DNA of 64,000 bases from PALSA-129 sp050014595 (GTDB lineage Bacteria > Acidobacteriota > Terriglobia > Bryobacterales > Bryobacteraceae). The stretch covers positions 1 through 64,000 of the forward strand of contig JBEKDA010000003.1 in NCBI GenBank assembly GCA_050014595.1. The letters are read 5' to 3'. This document shows, piece by piece, positions 52,943 to 61,916 of this stretch; position 1 is the stretch's first letter, and the number at the start of each line of letters is the position of its first letter. The notes below the pieces were generated by a model. That model did not search any database. It saw nothing but the letters and a program-made list of their open reading frames with translations, and was not told the DNA's origin. The translations under genes and the position numbers were made by a program.

Positions 52943-54760
52943 TCACTTCGCCAGAACCAGGCTCAGCGCCCAGTCGTCGGAGGTCGGCGGCAACGGAAGC
53001 TGCATGCGCCCGGAAATATTCGATCTCACGGTTGTCGCCTCCGACCATTCGCCGGTCCTGGGGTTGAACCACTTCGCTGAGTAGGTGGCCAGCGCCGGAG
53101 CGCTGCGAATGTACGCCCGGTCCGCGCCCTTTTCAAAGTACACCAGGAACAGGTCCTTATTCTCCGTCCGTGCGCAGTACGCCCATCCTTCGAAACCCTG
53201 AGTCAGGTGGTCGCTGTTCGGCAAGAGGTAATTCGTCGCCGGGATCAAATCCTGGAACTTGCTGCCGAATGTCCACACGAATGTGCGGAAGTGCTTCATC
53301 TGGGCGCCCGATTCCCACTGGAAAGCCTCCCACATTTTGATCGGGGCGGATTTCTCCGTGGCGGCCTGCCAGATGCCTTCTGCGCCGTAGATATGGCCTG
53401 CCAGGCCGCCCGAGAGGAAATTCCCGTACATCGCGGAGCGGCAGAAACGGTTGTCCTTTTCGCTGCCTCCTTTGGCTGTGGATGGCGTTTCCGTGCCGTT
53501 ATAGCGCCAGCCGGCGTAGTACGGCTCCCCGCTCATGGTGGGCCGGGTCGGCTTCGTATAAAAGATCTCGGTGTGATTCCAGTAGTATTCGTGCTCGCGC
53601 GCATTGCCAGTCTGGTGCAGTGTCACCCACTGCCCGTCCGGCTCGTTGCCAAAGGTGAGCAGCGTCGAGACCGCGCAGTTGGCGGAGAGCAGGGTCCCGA
53701 ACGGCGGCGGGCCGTGACGCCCCAGCATCATCTGGATAGGGGCATTATAGTCGGTCCCGGGTATCGTGTCGGCCTGTGAATCGACGTGGATGGGGCTCAG
53801 GATCATGTTGTTCGCCTGGTAGCGGGCGAAGATGTACTCAATAAACCGGGCGTAGGTATCCGGCCACTTGTAGTATTTCTTCCAGGCCCTGCTGACGTCG
53901 CGGCGCGCCACTTCCATGAACGGAATAAAGCCTTGGGAGTTCAGGTAGTCGAGCTTGCGGTCGAGATAGCGGAAATAGTCGGGGTTGATACGGTCCACGT
54001 CCGGAAACACGGTTTCGTAGCCAGGGACTTTCCCCGGAAACAGGAACGGGCGGCCTCCCTCGTTGTGCATGTCCTTGGCGCTCTGGGTGTCGGGGTCCGC
54101 CCAGGCTGACCGGAGCGGGGTCTTCTCCCCGTCGTTCATCACGATGCGCGCCGGCTGCCCGTCATTGGCCCAGTGCGGAAACGCCGCCAGGATCGCGACC
54201 GAGTTGTAGCCTTGCGATTTTCGCAGCCGGATATAGTCCTGGAACGTCGCCTCCGGGCCGATGGGATGCTGCGCGCCGTCGCTGCTCCAGGCGAAGTGCA
54301 GGGTAGGCGCCGCCCACCACGTGTCGCCCAATAGGAAGAATGGCGTGCCGTCGGCGTGCTCCAGGGCATGTTGGTTTGCGGTGGCGCGCAGGAAGCCGCG
54401 GCGGCAGATATTTTCGGCTTGCTCCGCCTCGGACCAGGCCTCCGCGGTGAAGCTCCCCTTCTTGCCGTTCAAGCCCGCATCGGCCGTGTTCGAGCCGCTG
54501 GCCCACGTCCACTCTCCCGGAGCCGTCGCCAGGACGCGCACGCGAAAGGTGCTCGCTCCGTCCCAGAAGCCGTAGATGCGCTTGGCAAACCCCGGCCCTT
54601 TCAGGTCCACCCACACATCCACATCAAGGTATGGGTTCCCGAACTTCTGCTGCGCGGTCAGCGTGACTTCCCGCTTTTCCCAAACGTGGGTCGCGGTCTG
54701 GGCGTGGAGCTCGACCGAACAGAGCGTAAGGCAGGCGATCGCGAGGATGAATCGCAACAT
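52943..54760 (-). CDS. DUF5060-DUF4038 glycoside hydrolase (apiosidase-like)
   Basis: 605 residues from the ATG at 54760, which opens a signal peptide (LRFILAIACLTLCSVELHA). Residues 22-105 match DUF5060 (KREVTLTAQQKFGNPYLDVD, FWDGASTFRVRVLA). Residues 110-480 are DUF4038, a TIM barrel (FFLLGDTWWAAPTLHF, YNSVAILAAFPHWAND, GFIPFMEVARRDVS, LTFGNEPDGQWVTLHQTG). The C-terminal 80 residues are a beta domain (AKWFNPRTGEWSEATTVRS). This architecture includes GH140 apiosidases, which cut apiose from rhamnogalacturonan-II, but other specificities exist. It is divergent from the GH51 gene. Possible leaderless start with TACTCT 9 nt upstream. Confidence 0.85.
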   Translation of the reverse strand: MLRFILAIACLTLCSVELHAQTATHVWEKREVTLTAQQKFGNPYLDVDVWVDLKGPGFAKRIYGFWDGASTFRVRVLATAPGEWTWASGSNTADAGLNGKKGSFTAEAWSEAEQAENICRRGFLRATANQHALEHADGTPFFLLGDTWWAAPTLHFAWSSDGAQHPIGPEATFQDYIRLRKSQGYNSVAILAAFPHWANDGQPARIVMNDGEKTPLRSAWADPDTQSAKDMHNEGGRPFLFPGKVPGYETVFPDVDRINPDYFRYLDRKLDYLNSQGFIPFMEVARRDVSRAWKKYYKWPDTYARFIEYIFARYQANNMILSPIHVDSQADTIPGTDYNAPIQMMLGRHGPPPFGTLLSANCAVSTLLTFGNEPDGQWVTLHQTGNAREHEYYWNHTEIFYTKPTRPTMSGEPYYAGWRYNGTETPSTAKGGSEKDNRFCRSAMYGNFLSGGLAGHIYGAEGIWQAATEKSAPIKMWEAFQWESGAQMKHFRTFVWTFGSKFQDLIPATNYLLPNSDHLTQGFEGWAYCARTENKDLFLVYFEKGADRAYIRSAPALATYSAKWFNPRTGEWSEATTVRSNISGRMQLPLPPTSDDWALSLVLAK

Positions 54761-54900
54761 AATACTGATAGAGTAACGCCGGGCTGTGGGACCAACGGCG
54801 AGCGCGGGCGGATCGGCGGGCATTCGCGGGGGTACCCGGTTGTTTCCGGACGCGCCATCGGAGACAATGCCGCTTCCAATGGAAATGGGGGGCACATTTT

Positions 54901-56964
54901 ATGTCCAAGCGCATTCTGTTTCCGATGCTGTTTTTCACTGGTGTCGCGGTGGCCCAGGTTCAGTCCGTCAGCGCTACGATTGATGCCGGTAAGACCCGCG
55001 CGCCGATATCGGAATACGTCTACGGCCAGTTCATCGAGCACATCGCCGGTACCATCAATAGTGGCATATGGGCCGAAATGCTCGACGACCGGAAGTTCTA
55101 CTATCCGGTGACGTCGCAGCCGCCGGCGCCCGGCCCGGCGCAGGGGAGGCGCGGGCCTTTGCGGCGTTGGACCCCGATCGGTCCGGATGATGCCGTCGTC
55201 ATGGATAGGAAGCGTCCGTATGCCGGCGATCTTGCGCCGCTGGTGAAATTGAACGGCGCCGAAGCGCGCGGAATCCAGCAGGCGGGATTATCCGTGCGCA
55301 AAGGAAAGGGCTACGCGGGCCGCGTGGTTCTGGCGGGCGACGCGGGCGCCAAGGTGGCGGTCAGCCTGGTGTGGGGAATGAACCCGAACGAACGTCAGCT
55401 TGTGGCTACGGGAAAACTCGGCACGGCGTATGCCAGGTTTCCGCTGAGCTTCCAGGCGCAGGCGGATAGCGATAATGCGCGTTTGGAGATTGCCGGAACC
55501 GGCGTGGGCACTTTTCACATCGGCGCCGTTTCGTTGATGCCCGCGGACCATGACCACGGTTTCCGCCGGGAAGTGATCGCGGCGCTCAAGCAACTCCGTT
55601 CGGGCGTTTATCGTTTTCCCGGTGGAAACTTTGTTTCCGCTCACGAATGGCGCGACGCCATAGGCGACCCGGACCAACGTCCGCCGAGAATGGACCCCGC
55701 GTGGAATGCGGTGCAGCCGAACGATGTCGGCACGGATGAATTCATGACCCTGTGCCGCCTGCTTGACGTAGAGCCGTATATCACGGTCAATGCCGGCTTC
55801 GGCGACGCCCGGTCCGCGGCCGATTACGTCGAGTACGCGAACGGGCCGGCCTCAACACCCATGGGCCGTTTGCGCGCGGCCAATGGCCATCCGCAACCGT
55901 ATGGCGTCAAGTTCTGGGGCATCGGCAACGAGATGTGGGGCGAGTGGTCGTTCGGTGTGATGCCGCTCGCGCAGTTCGAACTCAAACACAATCTGTTCGC
56001 CCAAGCGATGCGGCGGGTGGATCCTGCCATCAAGCTGATCGCGAGCGGGGCCATGCCCGACGCCATGACCGGGTCCAAGCAGGCAAAGCGCATCAGCGGC
56101 AAAATAGTTCCCGATTACCTTTCGCCGGCGGATTGGAGTGGCGGGTTGCTGTCGCACTGCCTGGAATACACCGATCTGATTAGCGAGCATTTCTATTCGT
56201 ACAGCAACCAGCGTTTCGATATCGGGAAGGGTGAGCGGGTGAGCGTGGACGCGGGCACGCCCCTGCTGGAATGGGAGCGTGCGCCCGCCACCCAGGTTCG
56301 CGTGAAGTACGAGCATTATCAGGAATACCTCGCGCGTATCCCCGGGCTTGCGGCCAAGCCGGTGCCCATCAGCCTCGACGAATGGGCCTACACCGGCGTT
56401 CCCGCGAACTCGTACAAGGTGGTGCCCGCTTATGCGTGGGCGTTCCACGAGATGTTCCGGCATTCGGACCTTTACCAGATGGCGGGCTTCACCTTCGCCA
56501 CATCCCTTCTGAGCGCGAACCGCACCGAGGCGGTGTTGAATCCGGCGGGCCTGATGTTCAAACTCTACCGCGATCACTTCGGCACGATCCCTGTGGAGGT
56601 GACCGGCAATTCCCCACAGCCGGCGCCCAAGTATCCCGCGGGCGGCGACCAGCCGAGAGTGAACCCGGGGAGTGATACTTTTCCACTGGACGTAGCCGCG
56701 GCGCTCAGCGCCGACCGCAGAATCCTCACGCTGGCCGTGGTGAATCCGGCGGAAGCCGAACAGCAACTGCGCCTCTCCTTCCGCGGCGTGGAACTCTCGG
56801 GCAAAGGACGGTTGTGGCGCATGGCGCCTCCAAGCATCGACGCGAGCATCGTGGTGGGGCAGAAACCCGGAGTGGCAGTGGAGGAACAAGTGCTGGAAGA
56901 GCTGCCAGGCACTGTGAAGATAGCTCCCATTAGCGTGAACATTTACGAGTTTCCGGCGAAGTAA
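54901..56964 (+). CDS. Secreted alpha-L-arabinofuranosidase (GH51)
   Basis: 687 residues from an ATG with GGGGGG 7 nt upstream and a signal peptide (RILFPMLFFTGVAVA). Residues 30-220 are the N-terminal beta domain region (YGQFIEHIAGTINSGIWAEM). The catalytic barrel follows, with RFPGGNFVSAHEWRDAIG, acid/base Glu near 343 in WGIGNEMWGEW and nucleophile Glu near 495 in ISLDEWAYTG. The C-terminal beta domain begins about residue 560. It removes arabinofuranose side chains from plant polysaccharides. Together with the divergent GH140-like enzyme it makes a small pectin or arabinan locus. Confidence 0.94.
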   Translation: MSKRILFPMLFFTGVAVAQVQSVSATIDAGKTRAPISEYVYGQFIEHIAGTINSGIWAEMLDDRKFYYPVTSQPPAPGPAQGRRGPLRRWTPIGPDDAVVMDRKRPYAGDLAPLVKLNGAEARGIQQAGLSVRKGKGYAGRVVLAGDAGAKVAVSLVWGMNPNERQLVATGKLGTAYARFPLSFQAQADSDNARLEIAGTGVGTFHIGAVSLMPADHDHGFRREVIAALKQLRSGVYRFPGGNFVSAHEWRDAIGDPDQRPPRMDPAWNAVQPNDVGTDEFMTLCRLLDVEPYITVNAGFGDARSAADYVEYANGPASTPMGRLRAANGHPQPYGVKFWGIGNEMWGEWSFGVMPLAQFELKHNLFAQAMRRVDPAIKLIASGAMPDAMTGSKQAKRISGKIVPDYLSPADWSGGLLSHCLEYTDLISEHFYSYSNQRFDIGKGERVSVDAGTPLLEWERAPATQVRVKYEHYQEYLARIPGLAAKPVPISLDEWAYTGVPANSYKVVPAYAWAFHEMFRHSDLYQMAGFTFATSLLSANRTEAVLNPAGLMFKLYRDHFGTIPVEVTGNSPQPAPKYPAGGDQPRVNPGSDTFPLDVAAALSADRRILTLAVVNPAEAEQQLRLSFRGVELSGKGRLWRMAPPSIDASIVVGQKPGVAVEEQVLEELPGTVKIAPISVNIYEFPAK

Positions 56965-57198
56965 AGCGCGGAAGCGATCGGCGGCGGCACGCGCAGGAGC
57001 CGGCGCGCTTATCGCGCAGTTCGTCTGCGGGGCACAGGGCGTATGATCCTCTCAGAGCAGCCGAATATGCCCACGGAAGGGAATGCACGGCGATAGCAGC
57101 CCATTAGGAACCCGGCTTGGCGCTCCCGAAACGATCTGGGACGCGTGTCGCAATGCCTGCCTCCTTTAGGTGAACCGCATTGGGGCCGGGAAGAGCCT

Positions 57199-58317
57199 TC
57201 AGCGCGCGCTGAAGCGGTACACCGTTGTCGATCGAAACTCCGCGCCGGGCCGAAGCACGGTGGTGGGGAAATCGGGACGGTTCGGCGAATCGGGAAAATG
57301 ACCGGTTTCCATGCAGAAAGCCGAGCGCGGCGGATACAGGTGCCCGCCTTTGCCGCGGTCTTGGCCGTCCAGGTTTTGGCCGGTGTAGAACTGCATGCCA
57401 GGCTCGGTAGTGAGCACTTCCATGATGCGGCCGGACTCCGGTTCCAAAATCCGCGCGGCGAACCCCAGCTTTCCCGCCGCGTGGTTCAGCACGTAGTTGT
57501 GATCGTACCCCTTGGCAATGCGAAGCTGCTCGTCAGCCGCGTCGATGCGCGCGCCGATGACCGTGGGCTTGCGGAAATCGAACGGCGTGCCGGCAACCGG
57601 CCGGAGTTCGCCGGTGGGGATCAGGCCGGCATCCACCGGCGTGAACCGATCGGCGTCGATCGTCACCACATGGCGCAGCACGTCGCCTGAGCCCTCGCCC
57701 GCCAGGTTGAAGAACGAGTGGTTCGTCAGGTTGACCACGGTTGGCTTGTCGGTCGAAGCGGAGTAGTCGATGCGCAGTTCGTTGGAATCCGTGAGGGTGT
57801 ACCGGACGGTCACGGTGAGGTTGCCCGGGTAGCCCTCTTCACCGTCGCGGCTGAGATAGGTGAACTCGACCGCGGGCGGCGGGCCGGCGATGGCGCGACC
57901 CTTCCAGACCACTTTGTGGAACGCGCGGACGCCGCCGTGAAGCGAGTTTTCGCCGTTGTTGCGGGCCAGCGTGTACGCGTGGCCGTCGAGTGTGAAGGCG
58001 CCGCGCGCGATGCGGTTGGCATACCGTCCCACGGTGGCTCCGAAATACCGTTTGGTGTTGAGGTAGGCGTCGAAGGTATCAAAGCCGAGAACGATATCCG
58101 CGAATGCGCCGCGCCGGCCGGGAGTCTTGAGGGATACCAGGATGGCGCCGAAATTGGTGACCTTCGCCTCCACGCCCCTGGCGTTGGCGAGGGTGTAGAG
58201 GCAAATGGGATCGCCGCCGGGCGCATCGCCCCAGTGAACGGCGGCCGGCGGATTCGCCGCGCCAGCCATGCCCAGCAGCGCGGCCGCGAGCGCACCGCAT
58301 CGCAGCAAGGGAGTCAT
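57199..58317 (-). CDS. Exported aldose 1-epimerase (galactose mutarotase)
   Basis: 372 residues. A signal peptide (LLRCGALAAALLGMAGAANP) means it acts in the periplasm. Family motifs: VTNFGAILVSLKTPGR, FGATVGRYANRIARG, NNGENSLHGGVRAFHKVVW with the catalytic histidine, VNLTNHSFFNLAGEG with a second histidine, and the catalytic Glu in FCMETGHFPDSPN. It interconverts alpha and beta anomers of sugars released by surface hydrolases. TATCAT lies 6 nt before the ATG and no Shine-Dalgarno is seen, so the transcript may be leaderless. It is downstream of the TonB receptor on the same strand. Confidence 0.93.
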   Translation of the reverse strand: MTPLLRCGALAAALLGMAGAANPPAAVHWGDAPGGDPICLYTLANARGVEAKVTNFGAILVSLKTPGRRGAFADIVLGFDTFDAYLNTKRYFGATVGRYANRIARGAFTLDGHAYTLARNNGENSLHGGVRAFHKVVWKGRAIAGPPPAVEFTYLSRDGEEGYPGNLTVTVRYTLTDSNELRIDYSASTDKPTVVNLTNHSFFNLAGEGSGDVLRHVVTIDADRFTPVDAGLIPTGELRPVAGTPFDFRKPTVIGARIDAADEQLRIAKGYDHNYVLNHAAGKLGFAARILEPESGRIMEVLTTEPGMQFYTGQNLDGQDRGKGGHLYPPRSAFCMETGHFPDSPNRPDFPTTVLRPGAEFRSTTVYRFSAR

Positions 58318-58346
58318 AAAGGCATGATATCGGGACGGGAAAGGAC

Positions 58347-58374
58347 GCGGGGCGGACCAGACCGCCCGCCCCGC
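58347..58374 (-). terminator. Probable terminator of the TonB receptor gene
   Basis: GCGGGGCGG (58347-58355) pairs with CCGCCCCGC (58366-58374) around a 10-nt loop; the minus-strand transcript continues GTCCTTTTCCC. It lies 11 bp after the receptor stop. A GC-rich stem with a T run fits intrinsic termination. Confidence 0.55.
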
Positions 58375-58384
58375 AAAGGGACTT

Positions 58385-61300
58385 CTAGAACATGAACTTC
58401 AGTGCGAACTGGAGCACGCGCGGATCGTACGCGGCGGTGATCCTGCCAAAAGTGCCGGAGGAAACCGACGCCACGGGATTCTGGAAATTCGGCCGGTTCT
58501 CGGTGTTGAACGACTCGGCGCGGAACTGGAGTTTAAAGCGCTCGGTGAAGGCGAAATCCTTGAACACCGACATATCCACGTCGAAGTATGCGGGCCCGCG
58601 CAGCATGCCGCGTCCCACGTTGCCAAAGGTTCCAATGGGCGCGGCGGTGAATGCAGCCGTGTTGAAGTACTGTTGAATCTGGCTCACTCCCGACAGGCGG
58701 GCAGGATCGCCGACGATGTTTGCATAATCGTTGCCGATGCCGGACTCGGAGCGGTCCGTACCGCTGAGGATGGTGACTGGCGTGCCGCTATCCAGGCTTG
58801 AGATGAGGTTGAGCTTCCAGCCGTTGATTACGGTGTTCTCCCAGCCCTTTACCTTCAGCCCCGGAACCGCATAAACCACCGAGAGGTTGTAGCGGAATTT
58901 CTGATCGAAGTCCGCGGGTCCGCGCGCGCTGCGGAAATTGAAGGGATTCGGCGGACCGGTGTTCCCCTCCGCCGCGCTCGAGGTATTGTCGATGGTCTTG
59001 CCCCACACCAGATTGGTCAGCACCGTCAGACCGCCCGAGAAGCGTTTGGTCATGTTGATCTGCAGCGAGTTGAACTCATCGTACACGTACGAACTCGCAA
59101 GCTCGACGGTTGCCAGTCCCGGGTACAGGCGGCGCGAATTCTCATTGGCGACCGTCGCGGTGGAGCTGAAAATCGCCGGATTGAATTGCCGCGATCCCAT
59201 GATGTTCACGCCGTGATTGCCCACGTAGGCGACCGATACCGCGATGTCATTGCGGAATTGATGTTCCACCGTGAGGTTCCAGTTCTGGGTGTAGCCAACC
59301 CTGGAGGCGGGATCGAGCACGCCGCCGGAAAGCGGAAGCACGAACTTATAGGTCGAGAACTGACTGGAGGCAATGTGCGGCCGCGGGAATGGATCGCCGC
59401 CGGCAAAACCCTGATACGGATTATCGAAGCTCGGCGGATTCGGGATGTTCAGATAGAGGTCCGTCGGCTGCATGGCATCGGTGCGTTGATAGAGCAAGCC
59501 TTCGGGGAAACTGTAGAAGATGCCGTATCCGCCGCGGATAATGGTCTTGCTATTGCCGAGCAGATCCCAGGCGAAGCCAATGCGCGGAGCGAAATCCTTC
59601 CAGTCCTTTTTGAAAACCGAGGTCTGGATGCCCTGATCTCCGGGGAACAGCAGCCCCAGCGGCGCGTTGGGCGCGATGGTGGACTGCACGCCGGGAGCAA
59701 AGCCCGTCAGTGAATTGTTCAGGTCGTTGGGCGGAAGCCAGGGTTCCCACCGGACCCCCAGGTTCAAAGTCAGCCGGTGACTGATCTTCCAATCGTCCTG
59801 CAGGAAGGCGGAGAAGCGGTCCTCCCGCAAGTAGAACGTGCGGCCGTTGTCCTGAAAGAAATTTGATTCGGCGCCGATATAGAAATCCGCAACCGCGTTG
59901 CCGGTATTCTGTCCATTGAACGTGTTGTCGCCGGGAACGTAGGAGTAATCGTTGGCGTCGATGCGCGTACGTTCGAATTCGGCTCCAAAGGTAAGCTGGT
60001 GCGCTCCGGCAATCTTGGTGGCGATGGCGCGATAGACAAACGACGTCGAATCCTGGCGCAGGGAACCACCAGAGAAGATATTGACGAACCCCGAAATGTT
60101 GGCTCGAATGCCGGGGAATTGCGGCACGCCGGTACCCAACGGAACATTCTGTCCGAAGCCTTGCAGCGTTACCAGACCAGGGTCCTCGGGAATTTGCGTG
60201 CGGGCAAACCGTCCCGCGCTGGCGTAGAGGGCCAGCGTCAGCGTCGGGGTGAAGATCTGCGTATCGTTCAACGTTACCGTCTGGTTGCGGAAAAGATTCA
60301 AGGCGAAAAACCCGGTCGGCGCGGGGAAACTCCGTTGGAAGTTGTCCTGATCGTAGAAATAGCGGCCGCTTAAGTGATTGTTCTGGGTCACCATGTGGTC
60401 GATCTTGACCAGATACTGGGTATCGTCCAGATTCTGATTCGCGTTGCCGACCCACTGGGTGCCGCTATTCGGCAACGGGAGCAGCGCATTGACAACCTTT
60501 ACCGAGACCGGATCGAGCCGGCCGGAAGGAATCATGTTGCCCGGGAACGGCGCGCCACTGTTGGAGGGGTCCGTAATCACCTTGGGAAGGAGGGCCGAAA
60601 AATCGCCGGTGCGCTGTGCCGCCGTCGGCGTGGTAATCGAAACCGGACTCGGCGCCGAGCGGCGCTGCGTGTCCTGCGCGGAGAAGAAGAAGAAGGTCCG
60701 ATTCTTCTTGATTGGCCCGCCCACCGTGCCGCCAAATTGGTTCTGGTGGTACGGTGGCAACTTCAGTGCGAAAATATTCTTCGCGTTGAAATCCGTATTC
60801 CGCAGGAACTCGAAAGCCGTGCCATGAAGCTCGTTGGTTCCCGAGCGCGTCGACAACTGCACCAGCGCGCCCGCTCCACCATACTCCGCGCTGAAGTTGG
60901 ACGATTGGATGGTGAACTCCTGAAGCGCGTCCGGGTCGGGCATGGTCGGTACGGAGTCGAAAAAGCGGTCGTTGTAGATGGTGCCGTCAAGCTGAAAATT
61001 GTTCTGCGTGGCGCGCAATCCGTTCACCGTCAATCCGCGGTTGTCCTGCTGGCCGGATTCCGTGCCCACGTCCGTAATGGCTGTTCCCGGGGTGAGAGTG
61101 GTAAGTAGCAGCGCATTGCGGGTGCTCAGCGGCAGATCCTGCATCTGCGCGACGGTCACCGAAGCCTGAACGCTCGAAGACGTGGTTTGCACCAGTGGAG
61201 CCTCGCTGGTCACGGTGACGGACTGTTTGGAATCCCCGACCTGCAACTGGACCTTCATGTCCATGACCTGTCCCGTCACCAGCGTGACCTTGTCCATCTT

Positions 61301-61585
61301 CTGCGGCTGAAAGCCATCCTTGGTGAAATTCAAATCGTACAGCCCGATAGACAGGTCGGGAAACTCGAAGAGGCCGGATGCATTGGTTTGCACAGTGCGA
61401 GTGATTCCGGTGTCCACATTCTTGCAGGAGATGCCGGCGTTCGGCACCACCGCTCCGCTCGAATCGGTCACGGTGCCGCTGATGCGACCCGTCGACTGGG
61501 CGAAAAGAGCATTACCAGCGAACGAAAGGAAGAAAAGAAGAAACAAACTGAAGGTGACGCTAACGAGGCGGCTGCTACGAGACAT
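58385..61585 (-). CDS. Oar-type TonB-dependent receptor with carboxypeptidase-like domain
   Basis: 1066 residues from the ATG at 61585, with AAGGAG upstream, and signal peptide (LVSVTFSLFLLFFLSFAGNA). Residues about 30-110 are a carboxypeptidase-regulatory-like domain (GRISGTVTDSSGAVVPNAGI). A plug domain follows (about 125-230, with LPLSTRNALLLTTLTPGTAI). The remaining 800 residues form a beta-barrel rich in aromatic strands, ending KFMF with a terminal Phe needed for outer-membrane assembly. Such receptors are greatly expanded in Solibacter-like bacteria and import polymers or oligosaccharides with energy from TonB. The promoter at 61760-61792 shares an operator-like motif with two sugar-catabolic units, so it probably belongs to the same regulon. 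Confidence 0.92.
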   Translation of the reverse strand: MSRSSRLVSVTFSLFLLFFLSFAGNALFAQSTGRISGTVTDSSGAVVPNAGISCKNVDTGITRTVQTNASGLFEFPDLSIGLYDLNFTKDGFQPQKMDKVTLVTGQVMDMKVQLQVGDSKQSVTVTSEAPLVQTTSSSVQASVTVAQMQDLPLSTRNALLLTTLTPGTAITDVGTESGQQDNRGLTVNGLRATQNNFQLDGTIYNDRFFDSVPTMPDPDALQEFTIQSSNFSAEYGGAGALVQLSTRSGTNELHGTAFEFLRNTDFNAKNIFALKLPPYHQNQFGGTVGGPIKKNRTFFFFSAQDTQRRSAPSPVSITTPTAAQRTGDFSALLPKVITDPSNSGAPFPGNMIPSGRLDPVSVKVVNALLPLPNSGTQWVGNANQNLDDTQYLVKIDHMVTQNNHLSGRYFYDQDNFQRSFPAPTGFFALNLFRNQTVTLNDTQIFTPTLTLALYASAGRFARTQIPEDPGLVTLQGFGQNVPLGTGVPQFPGIRANISGFVNIFSGGSLRQDSTSFVYRAIATKIAGAHQLTFGAEFERTRIDANDYSYVPGDNTFNGQNTGNAVADFYIGAESNFFQDNGRTFYLREDRFSAFLQDDWKISHRLTLNLGVRWEPWLPPNDLNNSLTGFAPGVQSTIAPNAPLGLLFPGDQGIQTSVFKKDWKDFAPRIGFAWDLLGNSKTIIRGGYGIFYSFPEGLLYQRTDAMQPTDLYLNIPNPPSFDNPYQGFAGGDPFPRPHIASSQFSTYKFVLPLSGGVLDPASRVGYTQNWNLTVEHQFRNDIAVSVAYVGNHGVNIMGSRQFNPAIFSSTATVANENSRRLYPGLATVELASSYVYDEFNSLQINMTKRFSGGLTVLTNLVWGKTIDNTSSAAEGNTGPPNPFNFRSARGPADFDQKFRYNLSVVYAVPGLKVKGWENTVINGWKLNLISSLDSGTPVTILSGTDRSESGIGNDYANIVGDPARLSGVSQIQQYFNTAAFTAAPIGTFGNVGRGMLRGPAYFDVDMSVFKDFAFTERFKLQFRAESFNTENRPNFQNPVASVSSGTFGRITAAYDPRVLQFALKFMF

Positions 61586-61916
61586 CTTGGATCTCCTTGC
61601 CCACCCCTTGCGGGAGAGCACCCTTGATTTGGGACCCTAACAAATCCTGACCTGGCGTCCTCCAGGGCACGGACAGGCCTAACCCCCGGACCATCGTCCG
61701 GGCTGAAACCCAAATGGCGGCTGAGACACGGCACACCAACGAAGCATTTTTAGACTGATGTATGATATACCATGTATCGTTGAGACTGTCAAGCCCGGCA
61801 AAACGGCTGTCAAGGCAAATCGGAGTTGTCAATAGTCGGTCTTCGGAACCGGCCAGACGGCCTGCGGCCGTGCGGTCAGTGGCCGCTGGCGCGGGCCTTG
61901 GTGAGAGCTTCGCGGG
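61586..61916. other. Promoter-bearing intergenic region upstream of TonB receptor
   Basis: 331 bp between the receptor start and the stop of the TIM-barrel gene. It contains the promoter at 61760-61792 and no recognisable gene. The leader from -10 to start codon is about 180 nt, long enough for an untranslated regulatory region, though no known riboswitch pattern is recognised. Confidence 0.45.
61760..61792 (-). promoter_or_regulatory. Promoter and operator-like motif of the TonB receptor
   Basis: On the minus strand TTGACA (61792-61787) is followed after 17 bp by TATATC (61769-61764). The motif GTATGATATACCAT (plus strand 61760-61773) covers the -10 and matches those at 46397 and 63969. Start of transcription would be near 61757. 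Confidence 0.55.

Noticed and set aside
58318..58335. Operator motif RTATDAWATAYCAT before the mutarotase gene
   Set aside because: Only the ATATCAT half matches; the other half-site is absent, so it was not counted.
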